This document shows positions 35,062 to 43,682 of a stretch of DNA of 64,000 bases, piece by piece. The number at the start of each line of letters is the position of its first letter. The stretch's first letter is position 1. The notes beneath the pieces are model-generated. The model was not told the DNA's origin. It searched no databases and saw only the letters and a program-made list of their open reading frames with translations. The stretch comes from Actinoallomurus iriomotensis (GTDB taxonomy: Bacteria > Actinomycetota > Actinomycetes > Streptosporangiales > Streptosporangiaceae). Location: NCBI RefSeq assembly GCF_030269445.1, contig NZ_BSTJ01000004.1, forward strand, positions 558,001 through 622,000, in the 5' to 3' direction. The position numbers and the translations under genes were made by a program.

Positions 35062-35151
35062 GCGGCGCGAAACCGGCGGACCTTCGGCTCCGAATCCCAG
35101 GCACGCCGGATCGGTGAACTCCACCACGGTCAGCGGACCGCCGGAGGTCAT
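35062..35151 (-). pseudogene. 5' fragment of a DsbA-family (FrnE-like) oxidoreductase
   Basis: ATG 35151 overlaps the cupin stop (ATGA). It encodes GPLTVVEFTDPAC, the usual start of DsbA-family proteins just before CPWAWGSEP. The sequence then drops to another frame reading WDSEPKVRRFRAAPPARLL. The active-site PWA is lost, and similarity ends within about 30 codons, close to the end of the CHAT operon. It is the remnant of a gene once coupled to the cupin. Confidence 0.55.
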
Positions 35152-35570
35152 GGGCGCTCGACCGGCGCCCACAGACTCGGCAGGTTCACCACGACGCCCT
35201 CCTGGCTGGTACGCGAGATCACCACGACCGCTTCCGTGTCGCCGGGGTTCTCCTCGCGATGGGGGGCGTACGGCGGAACGAAGATGAAGTCGCCGGGCTC
35301 GGTCTCCAGCCGTACCTCGTCCTCCCCGTCGGCGAAGACGAACACCGGATTGCCCGACACGACGTAGATCGAGGTCTCCGTCTCACCGTGATGGTGGTCG
35401 CCGGAGTTCGTGGCGGGCGCCACCAGGGTCTTGCCGGTCCAGAGCTTCGACGAGCCCACCGTCTTGCCGGAGATCGCCTCCAGCCGCGTCATGCCGGAGG
35501 TCTGACTCGTCTCACCGGTCAGGTCCACGCCGCGGATGTGCCGCAGTTCGCCATGCCAGTCGTCTGCCAC
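35148..35570 (-). CDS. Cupin-domain protein
   Basis: A 140-residue single-domain cupin. Metal-binding residues are in GDHHHGETE (motif 1, two His and a Glu) and in PPYAPHREE (motif 2 His), so a metal centre is likely. The start is GTG 35570 with GGAGG six bases upstream. It could be an enzyme or small-molecule sensor; the substrate is unknown. It probably once formed an operon with the broken DsbA-like gene. Confidence 0.82.
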   Translation of the reverse strand: MADDWHGELRHIRGVDLTGETSQTSGMTRLEAISGKTVGSSKLWTGKTLVAPATNSGDHHHGETETSIYVVSGNPVFVFADGEDEVRLETEPGDFIFVPPYAPHREENPGDTEAVVVISRTSQEGVVVNLPSLWAPVERP

Positions 35571-35601
35571 CAGATGCCTCCCTCTCGGGTCTGTTCCGCC
35601 G

Positions 35602-35955
35602 TCACGCGCTGAGGGCCGCGTCGCGCAGCAACGACACGGCGGGCTCGGGCGGGTCGTCCGCCAGCAGGTCGGCCAAGGTCACGCCGTCCAGGATGTCCTC
35701 GAACCGCTTCTGCAGGCCCGCCCACAGCTCCGACAGCCGGGCGGCCGGGCCCGGATAACGCTGGTCGCCGAGGCTCTCCCCGTGCACGGTCATCAGCCGG
35801 CCGTCGACCGCGGCGACGACGGCCGCCAGCGAGATGGAGGCCGCGTCGCGGCTCAGCCAGTAGCCGCCCTCACAACCCCGCTGGCCGCGCACGAGCTCGG
35901 CCCGCCGCAGGTCACGGAGGACCGCCTTGAGGAACCGCCGGGTCCGCCCCCTCAC
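35602..35955 (-). CDS. Rrf2-family regulator lacking its N-terminal helices
   Basis: A 117-residue protein beginning at the recognition-helix part of the Rrf2 winged helix (FLKAVLRDLRRAELVRGQRG, then EGGYWLSRDAASISL and VAAVDGRL). Rrf2 proteins normally have about 40 more N-terminal residues; here an in-frame TAG lies ten codons before GTG 35955. The three Fe-S cysteines are absent. A possible operator, AATAGATACC-N5-GGGCTATT, lies just upstream. Either this is a truncated, dead gene or a shortened dominant form. It precedes the cupin gene with 31 bases between. Confidence 0.6.
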   Translation of the reverse strand: MRGRTRRFLKAVLRDLRRAELVRGQRGCEGGYWLSRDAASISLAAVVAAVDGRLMTVHGESLGDQRYPGPAARLSELWAGLQKRFEDILDGVTLADLLADDPPEPAVSLLRDAALSA

Positions 35956-36668
35956 GCCATCAAAATAGCCCCTTCCAGGTATCTATTACGACCTTCGGCG
36001 GTCCGCGCTCCGCATCCGCTGGCGACGCGGTAGTCGCGCGCGCCGTGTTCGGTGATGGCGACGTCCTCGCCCGCGGTGGTCACGTCGAACGTCACGCAGT
36101 GGGTGGCCGGCCGTAGCAGGCGGACGCCCGTGCCGGCGTCGTACACGAGGATTCCTGTGCCCGCCAGGACCAGCAGCACGTCACGGCCGTGCGGCCGGCC
36201 GGTACGCGCTCCGTGCGAAGTGCCGCGCGGCGCGGGGATCGGCGCGTCGAGGCGCGCTCCGGTGGCCATCTCGTACCGGTGCAGCGTGCCGTCGGGACGG
36301 CGAGGAGGGATCCGGCCGTGGGCGTACACGAACGCCCCGTCGTGCCCGTGCCCGCGCGGGGCGTCCCCGTCGCCGGTCCCAGCGGCTCGCCGTCGGCTGC
36401 CCGGTCCGCGGCGCAGCCGGTGCCGCCCTCCCTGACGGCGAACGCCTCGGTCGCGCACCGCGACTCCCCGTGCCCACTCCCCCGGCGGCTCCATCGCCGC
36501 GTCCCGTCCACGGCATGGCCGGACATCCCGGTCGGCAAGAGCCCGATCAGCAGCGGTTCCGGTCCGCCGGACATGCCCCAGCGCGTGCGCTCGGGTGCGT
36601 CCCAGGCACGCAGGGGCGTGCCGTCGTTCAGATCGGTCACGCGGACCGTCCGAGCGGCGTCTTCGGGC
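35952..36668 (-). pseudogene. Broken beta-propeller (WD40/PQQ-like) gene
   Basis: Two frames together give a propeller-like protein. The first, up to about 36350, reads TVRVTDLNDGTPLRAWDAPE and LIGLLPTGMSGHAVDGTRRW. The second reads GAFVYAHGRI, GTLHRYEMATGARLDAPIP and VLLVLAGTGILVYDAGTGVRL. Neither frame alone is complete, and the 5' end stops exactly where the ABC ATPase gene ends. This points to a frameshift plus truncation. Confidence 0.6.
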
Positions 36669-37424
36669 CTAGATCCGGCGGGCCTCCAGCACGCGCTGGA
36701 GGAACTCGCGGGTCCGCGGCTCCCGCGGCTCGGTGAAGATCTGTTCGGCCGGGCCCGTCTCGAGGAGCACGCCGTCGTCGAGGAAGCAGACGGTGTCGGC
36801 GATGTCGCGGGCGAAGCCCATCTCATGGGTGGCCAGCACCATCGTCATGCCGGACTCCTTGAGCTCGCGGATGATGCTCAGCACCTCGGTCACCAGTTCG
36901 GGATCGAGTGCGGAGGTGACCTCGTCCAGCAGCATCAGGCTCGGCCGGGTGGCCAGGGCACGGACGATGGCGACGCGCTGCTGCTGGCCGCCGGAGAGCC
37001 GATCCGGGTACTCCTGTGCCTTGTCCGCCAGGTCGAACCGCTCCAGCAGCTCCTTCGCCTGGGCGACCGCCGTGGCGCGTGGTGTCCGGTGCACACGGAT
37101 GGGCGCCAGCGTGATGTTGTCCAGCACCGACATGTGCGGGAACAGGTTGTACGACTGGAAGACCATGCCGATGCGCCGGCGTGCCCGGTCCGCGTCCGCG
37201 CCCACCTCGGTGAGCTCGGCGCCGTCCAGGTAGATCGCGCCGTCGTCGACGGTCTCCAGGAGGTTGACGCAGCGCAGCAGGGTGGACTTGCCCGAACCGG
37301 ACGCGCCGATGAGGCAGACCACCTCATGGGGTGCGACGTCCAGATCGATGCCGCGCAGCACGGGCTGAGAGTGGTACGTCTTCCAGACGTTCTCCATGCG
37401 GAGCAGCGCGGGTGTCTCGGTCAT
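36669..37424 (-). CDS. Polar amino-acid ABC transporter ATPase
   Basis: A 251-residue ATPase of the GlnQ/HisP type. Walker A is GASGSGKST, the Q-loop is GMVFQSYNLFPHMSV, the signature is LSGGQQQR, Walker B is LMLLDEV and the switch is THEMGF. ATG 37424 overlaps the permease stop by ATGA. With the permease and binding protein upstream it forms a complete importer. The substrate is probably related to the catabolic operon that follows on the same strand. Confidence 0.92.
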   Translation of the reverse strand: MTETPALLRMENVWKTYHSQPVLRGIDLDVAPHEVVCLIGASGSGKSTLLRCVNLLETVDDGAIYLDGAELTEVGADADRARRRIGMVFQSYNLFPHMSVLDNITLAPIRVHRTPRATAVAQAKELLERFDLADKAQEYPDRLSGGQQQRVAIVRALATRPSLMLLDEVTSALDPELVTEVLSIIRELKESGMTMVLATHEMGFARDIADTVCFLDDGVLLETGPAEQIFTEPREPRTREFLQRVLEARRI

Positions 37425-38305
37425 GTGCCGCCTCCCGGTGCGCGTCGCCGCTCGGCGCGGGCCGCGAGGTGGTCGGTGAACCGGGCGAGCGGCACGGTCA
37501 ACGCGATGAACAGCACCGCCGCGGCCAGGTACGGCGTGTAGTTGAACGTGTCGGCCGAGTGGATCTGGGCCTGCCGGAGCGCTTCGAGCGGACCCAGCAC
37601 GGCGACGAGGGCGGTGTCCTTCTGCAGCGAGGCGAAGTCGTTGAGGAGCGGCGGCACGACCCGCCGCACCGCCTGGGGAAGGACCACGAACCGCAGGCTC
37701 TGCGCGTGGCTCAGCCCGAGTGAGCGCGCCGCCGCCCGCTGGCTGGGATGGACCGAGTCGATGCCGGCCCGGAACACCTCCGCCACGTACGCGCCGTAGG
37801 ACAGGACGAGCGCCGCACCGCCCAGCACGGCCGGATCGCTCGGAGCGCCCCGCAGGTTGAGCGCGGGAACGCCGAAGCCGACGAGGTAGACCAGCAGGAT
37901 CGTCGGGATGCCGCGGAAGACGTCGGTGTAGCCGACGGCGAGGGCCCGGATCGGGAAGAACACCGGGCCGGTCAGGCTTCGGGCGAGCGCGACCAGCAGG
38001 CCGAGGCACAGGATCAGCGGTTCGGCGATCAGGAAGATCTCGGCGTTGAGCCAGAATCCGCGGAGCACGTCGGGGAACGCGTCGCTGAACCGGCCGGCGG
38101 AGAAGAACGTCTCCCGCACCCGCGGCCAGCCGGGCGAGGAGACGACCACCCCGATCACGACGGCCAGGAAGAGGACCGTCGAGGCGGTCGCCACGGAGGC
38201 GGACCGGCGGCCGGTCCGCCTCAGCCGCCGCTCGCGTTCGAGCTGGCGTGCGCTCTTCACCCAGGCGGGCGGGTTCGCACCGGACTTCGCACCGGACGTG
38301 GTCAC
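37421..38305 (-). CDS. Amino-acid ABC transporter permease
   Basis: A 294-residue HisMQ-type permease with about five to six helices and the EAA loop EVFRAGIDSVHPSQRAAARSLG. A basic N-terminal tail of about 35 residues is longer than usual. It is the only permease in the operon, so the channel is probably a homodimer. The start assigned is GTG 38305, which has no good ribosome site; a slightly later start is possible. It lies 25 bases after the binding-protein gene. Confidence 0.88.
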   Translation of the reverse strand: MTTSGAKSGANPPAWVKSARQLERERRLRRTGRRSASVATASTVLFLAVVIGVVVSSPGWPRVRETFFSAGRFSDAFPDVLRGFWLNAEIFLIAEPLILCLGLLVALARSLTGPVFFPIRALAVGYTDVFRGIPTILLVYLVGFGVPALNLRGAPSDPAVLGGAALVLSYGAYVAEVFRAGIDSVHPSQRAAARSLGLSHAQSLRFVVLPQAVRRVVPPLLNDFASLQKDTALVAVLGPLEALRQAQIHSADTFNYTPYLAAAVLFIALTVPLARFTDHLAARAERRRAPGGGT

Positions 38306-38330
38306 GTGAGGGCGGTCTTCTCGGGCCGGG

Positions 38331-39209
38331 TCACTTCAGCACCGCGGCGCCCGCGGACGAGGTCAGCCACCGGTCCTGGATCCGCGCCAGCTCACCGGAG
38401 GACTTCAGCTGCCCGAGGGCGACGTTGAGGCAGCCGACCAGCGGGTTGCCCCGTTGCAGCAGCAGGCCGAACTGCTCGTTCCCGTCGGCGCTCCGCGGGA
38501 GCTGACCGACGATCTTGGAGTTCTTCACCTGGGCGGCGGTGACGTAGAAGGCCGTCGGCAGGTCCAGTACGAGCACGTCGACCTGCTTGTTCTTCAGGGC
38601 GTTGATGGCGTCGATCTCGTTGTTGAAGACGCGCGGCTGGGTGGCCGGCTGGATCTGCCGCCGGACCGCCTGCAACGCGGTCGTCCCGACCTGGACCGCG
38701 ATGCGCGCGTTCTTGAGCTCGTTGACGCTCGTGGCGCCCGCGTACGTGCCGCCGTCGGCGGCCACCACGGCCTGTGCGACGTCGTAGTAGCCGTCGCTGA
38801 AGGTGACGGCCTTCCGCCGCTCGGGGGTGACCGAGATCTGGTTGATGTCGAAGTCGAACTTCTTCGGGCCCGGCGCGTAGGAGGAGTCGAACGACTCGGT
38901 CGTCCAGGTCACCTCGTTCTTGGCGAAGCCCAGCTTGTTCGCCACGGCATAGGTGACCGCGCTCTCGAAGCCCTGTCCGTTGGCCGGGTCGTCGTTCTTG
39001 AACCACGGCGCGAACGCCGGCTTGTCGGTGGCGACCGTCAGCGTGCCGGGCTTGATCAGCTTGAGCTTGTCCTTGACGCAGGCCGCGGTGCCGGTCGCCG
39101 TGGCGCTCGTCTTGGTGTCGCCCGTGCTGTCCGCCGGGGCGCAGGCCGGAGCGACGACGGTGAGCGCGGTGAGCCCCGCGACGACCAACGGCAGCGAGGA
39201 TCGGGGCAA
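38331..39209 (-). CDS. Family 3 solute-binding lipoprotein
   Basis: A 292-residue periplasmic-type binding protein. The signal peptide is LPLVVAGLTALTVVAPAC with the lipobox Cys near residue 23. A Thr/Ser linker precedes a family 3 fold: GTLTVATDKPAFAPW, then FDFDINQISVTPERRKAVTFS and the hinge RIAVQVGTTA. I chose TTG 39209 because AGGAGG lies five bases before it; GTG 39227 is open but has none. It delivers a polar amino acid or similar compound to the permease and ATPase downstream. Confidence 0.88.
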   Translation of the reverse strand: MPRSSLPLVVAGLTALTVVAPACAPADSTGDTKTSATATGTAACVKDKLKLIKPGTLTVATDKPAFAPWFKNDDPANGQGFESAVTYAVANKLGFAKNEVTWTTESFDSSYAPGPKKFDFDINQISVTPERRKAVTFSDGYYDVAQAVVAADGGTYAGATSVNELKNARIAVQVGTTALQAVRRQIQPATQPRVFNNEIDAINALKNKQVDVLVLDLPTAFYVTAAQVKNSKIVGQLPRSADGNEQFGLLLQRGNPLVGCLNVALGQLKSSGELARIQDRWLTSSAGAAVLK

Positions 39210-39327
39210 GGACGCCTCCTGGAACACCCGGATTTTGTAGATCGGTTAAGCGTGGATCCATCCCACCGGGAGATTACTCGTCTTCGGCTCCGCCGTCGTC
39301 CCTCCGTGCCCGCGCGGGCGCCGGGCG

Positions 39328-40464
39328 TCAGCCGAACGACTCGATGACGGCGGCCGCCAGGGCGGCGCGCTCGATCATCCCGGACACCGTGGCGTGCTCG
39401 GTACGGGCGTGGGCGCCGGCGCCCACCGCGCCGAAGCCGTCGAGGACCGGGACGCCGAGGGCGGCCGCGAAGTTGCCGTCGCTGGCGCCGCCGACCGCCG
39501 TCTCCCGCAGGTCGAGCCCCAGGTCCTTGGCGAGGTCGCGGGCCCGCTCGTACAGGTCCGCGACGGCCGGGGTGCGGGCCATGACCGGGCGGTTCCAGCC
39601 CCCGTCGACCCGTACGCCCACCCGCGGGTCCGCCGGCCGCCATTCGGCCAGCGCCCGCTCCACCCGCCGCGCCTCGGCCTCGTCGGCGACGCGCACGTCG
39701 ATGCCGGCGTGCGCCGATCCGGCGGTGACGTTGCGGCGGGTACCGCCGCCGGCCACGCCGACGTTCACGGTCGTGCCCGCCGCCAGGTCGGTCAGGGCGG
39801 TCGCCGCGAGCACGAACTCCGCCAGCGCGGTGATCGCGCTGGCGCCCGCGGTGGGGTCGAGACCCGCGTGCGCCTCGACGCCGGTCAGCGTCACGTCGAA
39901 CAGGCCGACGCCCTTGCGTGCCGTCTTCACCGCGCCGTCCGCGCTGGCCTCGAAGACCAGCACGGCGGCGGCGTCGCGGCAGGCCTCCTCGATGACCGGG
40001 CGGGACGACGGGCTGCCGATCTCCTCGTCGCCGTTCAGCACCAGGCGTACGGGCGGGCGGCTCCGGCCGGTCGTACGGAGACCGCGCAGGGCCCAGACCG
40101 CCTGCACGAGGCCGGCCTTCATGTCGAACACCCCCGGACCGCGGATCACGTCGCCGTCGACGGAGAACGGCAGCTCGGCGAGCGTGCCGACCGGCCACAC
40201 GGTGTCGTAGTGCGCCAGGATGACCACGGTGCCGGAGCCGCTTCCCGGATAGTCGACCACGACGGTGTCGCCGTGCGGCGCGCCGGTGTACGCGCGCAGG
40301 GACGCCGGCGCGCCCAGGCGGCGGCCGAGCCACGAGACGACCCACTCACGGCCGGCCGCGAGCCGGTCCCGGTCGTCGCTGGGGGTCTCCAGCCGGACGT
40401 ACTCGCCCAGGTCGTCGAGCATCTCCCCGACGCCGGCGCGCATCCACTCCAGCAGGTCGCTCAT
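39328..40464 (-). CDS. M20-family metallopeptidase (carboxypeptidase G2-like)
   Basis: A 378-residue cytoplasmic di-zinc amidohydrolase. Metal and catalytic residues are in AHYDTV (H85, D87), GVFDMKAG (D114) and NGDEEIG (E147, E148), followed by a dimerisation domain at about 185-290. The length and motifs are closest to glutamate carboxypeptidase/CPG2 types. It overlaps the reductase gene by ATGA and is the last of a seven-gene operon. It probably releases an amino acid from an N-acyl or carbamoyl compound. Confidence 0.87.
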   Translation of the reverse strand: MSDLLEWMRAGVGEMLDDLGEYVRLETPSDDRDRLAAGREWVVSWLGRRLGAPASLRAYTGAPHGDTVVVDYPGSGSGTVVILAHYDTVWPVGTLAELPFSVDGDVIRGPGVFDMKAGLVQAVWALRGLRTTGRSRPPVRLVLNGDEEIGSPSSRPVIEEACRDAAAVLVFEASADGAVKTARKGVGLFDVTLTGVEAHAGLDPTAGASAITALAEFVLAATALTDLAAGTTVNVGVAGGGTRRNVTAGSAHAGIDVRVADEAEARRVERALAEWRPADPRVGVRVDGGWNRPVMARTPAVADLYERARDLAKDLGLDLRETAVGGASDGNFAAALGVPVLDGFGAVGAGAHARTEHATVSGMIERAALAAAVIESFG

Positions 40465-41492
40465 CGCACCGGTCCGTTCGCCGCGGCGGCGTCGAGCCGC
40501 TCGACACGCGACTCGGCCATCGAGGACGCGTCGGCCTCGACCTCGGCGAGCTGGTCTAGCAGCAGGCGCAGGACGGGGACCTCGATGCCGTGCCGTTCGG
40601 CGGTGGCGACCACGGGCCCGTACTGTGTCGGCACCTCCGTCGGGCGGCGGCGCACCACGATGTCGCGCCAGATGCCGCTGCGGGTCTTGGTCTGGGTCCG
40701 CAGCCACGCGACCAGCCGGTCGGTCGCGGAGGCGGACTTGCCGGGGTCGGCGCCGTCGACGTACGCCGAGGGCTCGAACGCGTCGAACGGTTCCAGGGTG
40801 ACGCCCTCCGCGGCGGCCACGGCGAACACCTCACGGGCGAGCGCGTGCGCGGCCGGGCGGTGCCGGTCGAGAAGGTCGCCCATCGCGTCGTCGGCCAGCG
40901 CGGTGGCGGTCAGCATCGCCCCGAAGCCCAGCTTGGCCCAGAGGTATCCGGGGACGTTGCCGGTGACCTCGACGGGTCCCCACGCGCCCAGGTCGGCGGC
41001 CAGCTCGCGCACCCGCGCGGAGACCGTACCGTCCATCTCCCCGATCGCGATGGCGCCCGCGCCGCCGTCGCCGATCACGCCCGGGGCCAGGACGTCGGCG
41101 AACAGGTCGACGAACGCGCCCACCGTACGCTCGGCGCCCACGTGGGAGGCGATGAGCTCCTCGTTCAGCCCGTTCTGCAGGCTGACGACGTACCCGTCCG
41201 CGGCGAGGCGCCCGGCGATCCAGCCGGCGGCGGTCCCGGTGGCCTGCGCCTTCACCGCGAGCAGCACCCGGCCGAGCGGCGCGTGCACCTCGTCGGGCGT
41301 GCGCGCCGCGGCGACCGGCTGCGGCGTCCGCACGCCGCCGCGTTCGAGGATGACGCCGTCGCGGGCGATCGCCGCGACGTGCGCGGCGTCGGCGTCCACG
41401 ACGGTCACCGGGTGTCCGGCACGGGCGAGATGCCAGGCGAGGGTGCCGCCGATCGCGCCCGCGCCGACGACGGTGTACTCACGAGAGCTCAC
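40461..41492 (-). CDS. Ketopantoate-reductase-like (PanE/ApbA family) dehydrogenase
   Basis: A 343-residue NAD(P)-dependent 2-oxo-acid reductase. The nucleotide motif GAGAIGG is at 10-16 and LAVKAQAT and LQNGLNEEL are typical family stretches. The C-terminal helical domain holds the usual Lys (WAKLGFG). GTG 41492 has AGGAGG six bases upstream. Its place in a catabolic operon makes a role in pantothenate synthesis less likely than reduction or oxidation of a hydroxy/oxo-acid intermediate. Confidence 0.85.
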   Translation of the reverse strand: MSSREYTVVGAGAIGGTLAWHLARAGHPVTVVDADAAHVAAIARDGVILERGGVRTPQPVAAARTPDEVHAPLGRVLLAVKAQATGTAAGWIAGRLAADGYVVSLQNGLNEELIASHVGAERTVGAFVDLFADVLAPGVIGDGGAGAIAIGEMDGTVSARVRELAADLGAWGPVEVTGNVPGYLWAKLGFGAMLTATALADDAMGDLLDRHRPAAHALAREVFAVAAAEGVTLEPFDAFEPSAYVDGADPGKSASATDRLVAWLRTQTKTRSGIWRDIVVRRRPTEVPTQYGPVVATAERHGIEVPVLRLLLDQLAEVEADASSMAESRVERLDAAAANGPVR

Positions 41493-42298
41493 AGGTGTCC
41501 TCCTTCAGGGTCGAGGCCGGGGGTCTGCACGTCGGTGAGCCCCGGCCAGTGGGTGGGGAGGGTGGTCGTCCCGGCGGAGGCGCCGCCGTCGACCCGCAGG
41601 ATCGTGCCGGTCACCCACTCGGCGGCCGGGGAGACGAGCCAGCGGACCGCCGCGGCGATGTCGCCCGGCCGCCCGCGCCGCCCCAGCGGGTTGACCGACA
41701 CGGCGGCGGCGTACGCCTCGGTCACCGGGTTCGCCGCGCTGTCGACCGTGACGAAACCGGGGCTGACCGCGTTGACGCGGATGCCGGCTCCGCCGAGCTC
41801 CACGGCCGCGGCCTTCGTGAGCATCTCCAGCGCCGCCTTCGACGTGCTGTAGTGCGCGGCGCCGGGCCGGGCGCGCAGGGCCGCCCCCGAGCTGATGTTG
41901 ACGACGCTGCCGGGCCGGCCGGCCGCGACGGCCAGTGCGGCGTACGCGCGGACGGCCAGCATCGGCGCCCGCACGTTGACCGCCTGGACGCGGTCCCACA
42001 GGGCCGCGTCGAGGTCCAGGAAGGCGCGGGCCGGGTAGATGCCGGCGGCGTTGACGAGCGCGTCGAGGGGCCCGCCGGACTCCCACGCCCGGCGTACGAC
42101 GCGCTCGGGCGCGTCGGGTTCGGCCAGGTCGGCGACGATCGGCGTCGCCGCGAGGCCCTCCAGCGAGGCGCGGAGCGGAGCCTCGCGCAGGTCCACCCCG
42201 GTCACCGTCCAGCCGTCCGCGGCGAACCCCGCCGCGACGGCGGCGCCGATGCCGCTCGCCGCCCCGGTCACCAGTACATGGCGGCTCTCGGTCGTCAC
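41489..42298 (-). CDS. Short-chain dehydrogenase/reductase
   Basis: A 269-residue classical SDR with TGAASGIG for the cofactor (11-18), NAAG, and the catalytic Ser and YSTSK pair. Asp in GVDLREA after beta 2 suggests NAD(H) preference. The start is GTG 42298 with AAAGGAG seven bases upstream; it overlaps the MFS stop (GTGA). The C-terminus has an extra tail of about 20 residues. It probably oxidises a secondary alcohol in the pathway encoded by this operon. Confidence 0.88.
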   Translation of the reverse strand: MTTESRHVLVTGAASGIGAAVAAGFAADGWTVTGVDLREAPLRASLEGLAATPIVADLAEPDAPERVVRRAWESGGPLDALVNAAGIYPARAFLDLDAALWDRVQAVNVRAPMLAVRAYAALAVAAGRPGSVVNISSGAALRARPGAAHYSTSKAALEMLTKAAAVELGGAGIRVNAVSPGFVTVDSAANPVTEAYAAAVSVNPLGRRGRPGDIAAAVRWLVSPAAEWVTGTILRVDGGASAGTTTLPTHWPGLTDVQTPGLDPEGGHL

Positions 42299-43614
42299 TC
42301 GATCTCCTTTCCCTTGGTCTCGGGCATCGTGGTGTAGACGACGACGCCGATGGCGGCCGCGATCGCCGTGTAGACCCAGACCTTCTCGCGGTACCCGTGG
42401 GTGGCCATCCAGGTCGTGACGTACGGCGCGGTGCCGCCGAACAGCGCGACGGCGAGGGCGTACGGCAGGCCGATGCCCGTCGTCCGCACCTCGGCGGGGA
42501 ACTGCTCGGCCATCACGACCGCGCAGTTGGCGGAGTAGCCGACCAGGAAGAACATCCCGGCCAGCTCGACCAGCAGCAGCGACCAGAAGCCGTTCCCGAC
42601 GAGCTGGAACAGTGGCCACGACAGCACGAGGAACCCGGCCGCGAACGCGGTCATCGTCGGCTTGCGGCCGAACCGGTCCGACAGCATCCCGCCGAACGGC
42701 AGCATCACCAGGAAGGCGACGATCGCCAGGGTGTTGGCGAGGAAGGCGCGGCTGAGCGGCACACCCTCGGCGGCGTGCGCGTACCCGGGCATGTAGCTGA
42801 CCCAGACGTAGTAGAGCAGGGTTCCGGCGATCGTGATCCCGATGACGCGCAGCGCGGCGCGCGGGTGGCGCGCCACCATGTCCCGGAGCGGAGTCGGCCG
42901 GGCGTCGCCATCGCGCTTCCCGGCCAGTTCGGTGAAGGCGTCGGTCTCCTCGACGGCGGTGCGCAGCCACAGGCCGACGAGCCCGAGCAGCCCGCCGACG
43001 CCGAACGCCGCGCGCCAGCCCCACGCCGACAGCGCCCCGTCGCTCAGCGTGCTGGTGAGCAGGGTGCCCATCAGGGAGGCGATGAGCGTGCCGGCGCCGA
43101 CCGAGACCTGCTGCCAGGACCCGATGAACGCCCGGCGGCCCGGTGACGCCGACTCGATGAGGAACGCCGAGGACGTGCCGAACTCCCCTCCGGCGGAGAA
43201 GCCCTGCACCAGGCGGGCGATGAGGAGCACCGCCGGGGCGACGACGCCGACCGCGCCGTACGGCGGGCACACCGCGACCACCAGCGCCGCGGCGGCCATC
43301 ATCGAGATGGTCAGCGTCATGCCCGCCTTACGGCCGCGCCGGTCGGCGTAGGCGCCCAGGACCGCGGCGCCGACCGGCCGCATCACGAATCCGACGGCGA
43401 ACACCGCGAGGGTCGCGAGGAGGTCGGCGGTCTTGTCGCCCTTGGGGAAGAACTGGGTGGAGAAGATCGGTGCGAACGCCGAGTAGACCGCCCAGTCGAC
43501 CCACTCGACGGTGTTGCCGACCGCCCCGGCGACGACCGCGCGGCGCTGCTTGTCGGTCATCCGGACGGTCCGCCCGCCCGTACGGACGGCTTCGCGCGAG
43601 TGCGTGACGCTCAT
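42295..43614 (-). CDS. MFS transporter, metabolite:H+ symporter type
   Basis: A 439-residue transporter with twelve helices. The signatures GAYADRRGRKAG (loop 2-3), RLVQGFSAGGEFGTSSAFL (helix 4-5) and SDRFGRKPTM (loop 8-9) are those of the MHS group (ShiA/KgtP/ProP-like), which take up organic acids or zwitterions with protons. ATG 43614 has AGGAGG upstream and overlaps the stop of a 23-codon ORF. It gives the operon a second uptake system beside the ABC importer. Confidence 0.9.
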   Translation of the reverse strand: MSVTHSREAVRTGGRTVRMTDKQRRAVVAGAVGNTVEWVDWAVYSAFAPIFSTQFFPKGDKTADLLATLAVFAVGFVMRPVGAAVLGAYADRRGRKAGMTLTISMMAAAALVVAVCPPYGAVGVVAPAVLLIARLVQGFSAGGEFGTSSAFLIESASPGRRAFIGSWQQVSVGAGTLIASLMGTLLTSTLSDGALSAWGWRAAFGVGGLLGLVGLWLRTAVEETDAFTELAGKRDGDARPTPLRDMVARHPRAALRVIGITIAGTLLYYVWVSYMPGYAHAAEGVPLSRAFLANTLAIVAFLVMLPFGGMLSDRFGRKPTMTAFAAGFLVLSWPLFQLVGNGFWSLLLVELAGMFFLVGYSANCAVVMAEQFPAEVRTTGIGLPYALAVALFGGTAPYVTTWMATHGYREKVWVYTAIAAAIGVVVYTTMPETKGKEIE

Positions 43615-43682
43615 GAGTCCTCCTTCGTCGGAGGAGTGACCAGGCGCGCGTGTTCTTTGATTCGCTCGCTCCACTCGCTCAT
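43611..43682 (-). CDS. 23-residue coupled small ORF
   Basis: ATG 43682 overlaps the deacetylase stop (ATGA), has GAGG four bases upstream, and its own TGA overlaps the MFS start (ATGA). The peptide is charged (9 acidic or basic residues), begins MSEWSERIKEH and ends PPTKEDS. It would let ribosomes pass from the deacetylase to the transporter gene, and may also encode a real microprotein. Confidence 0.55.
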   Translation of the reverse strand: MSEWSERIKEHARLVTPPTKEDS

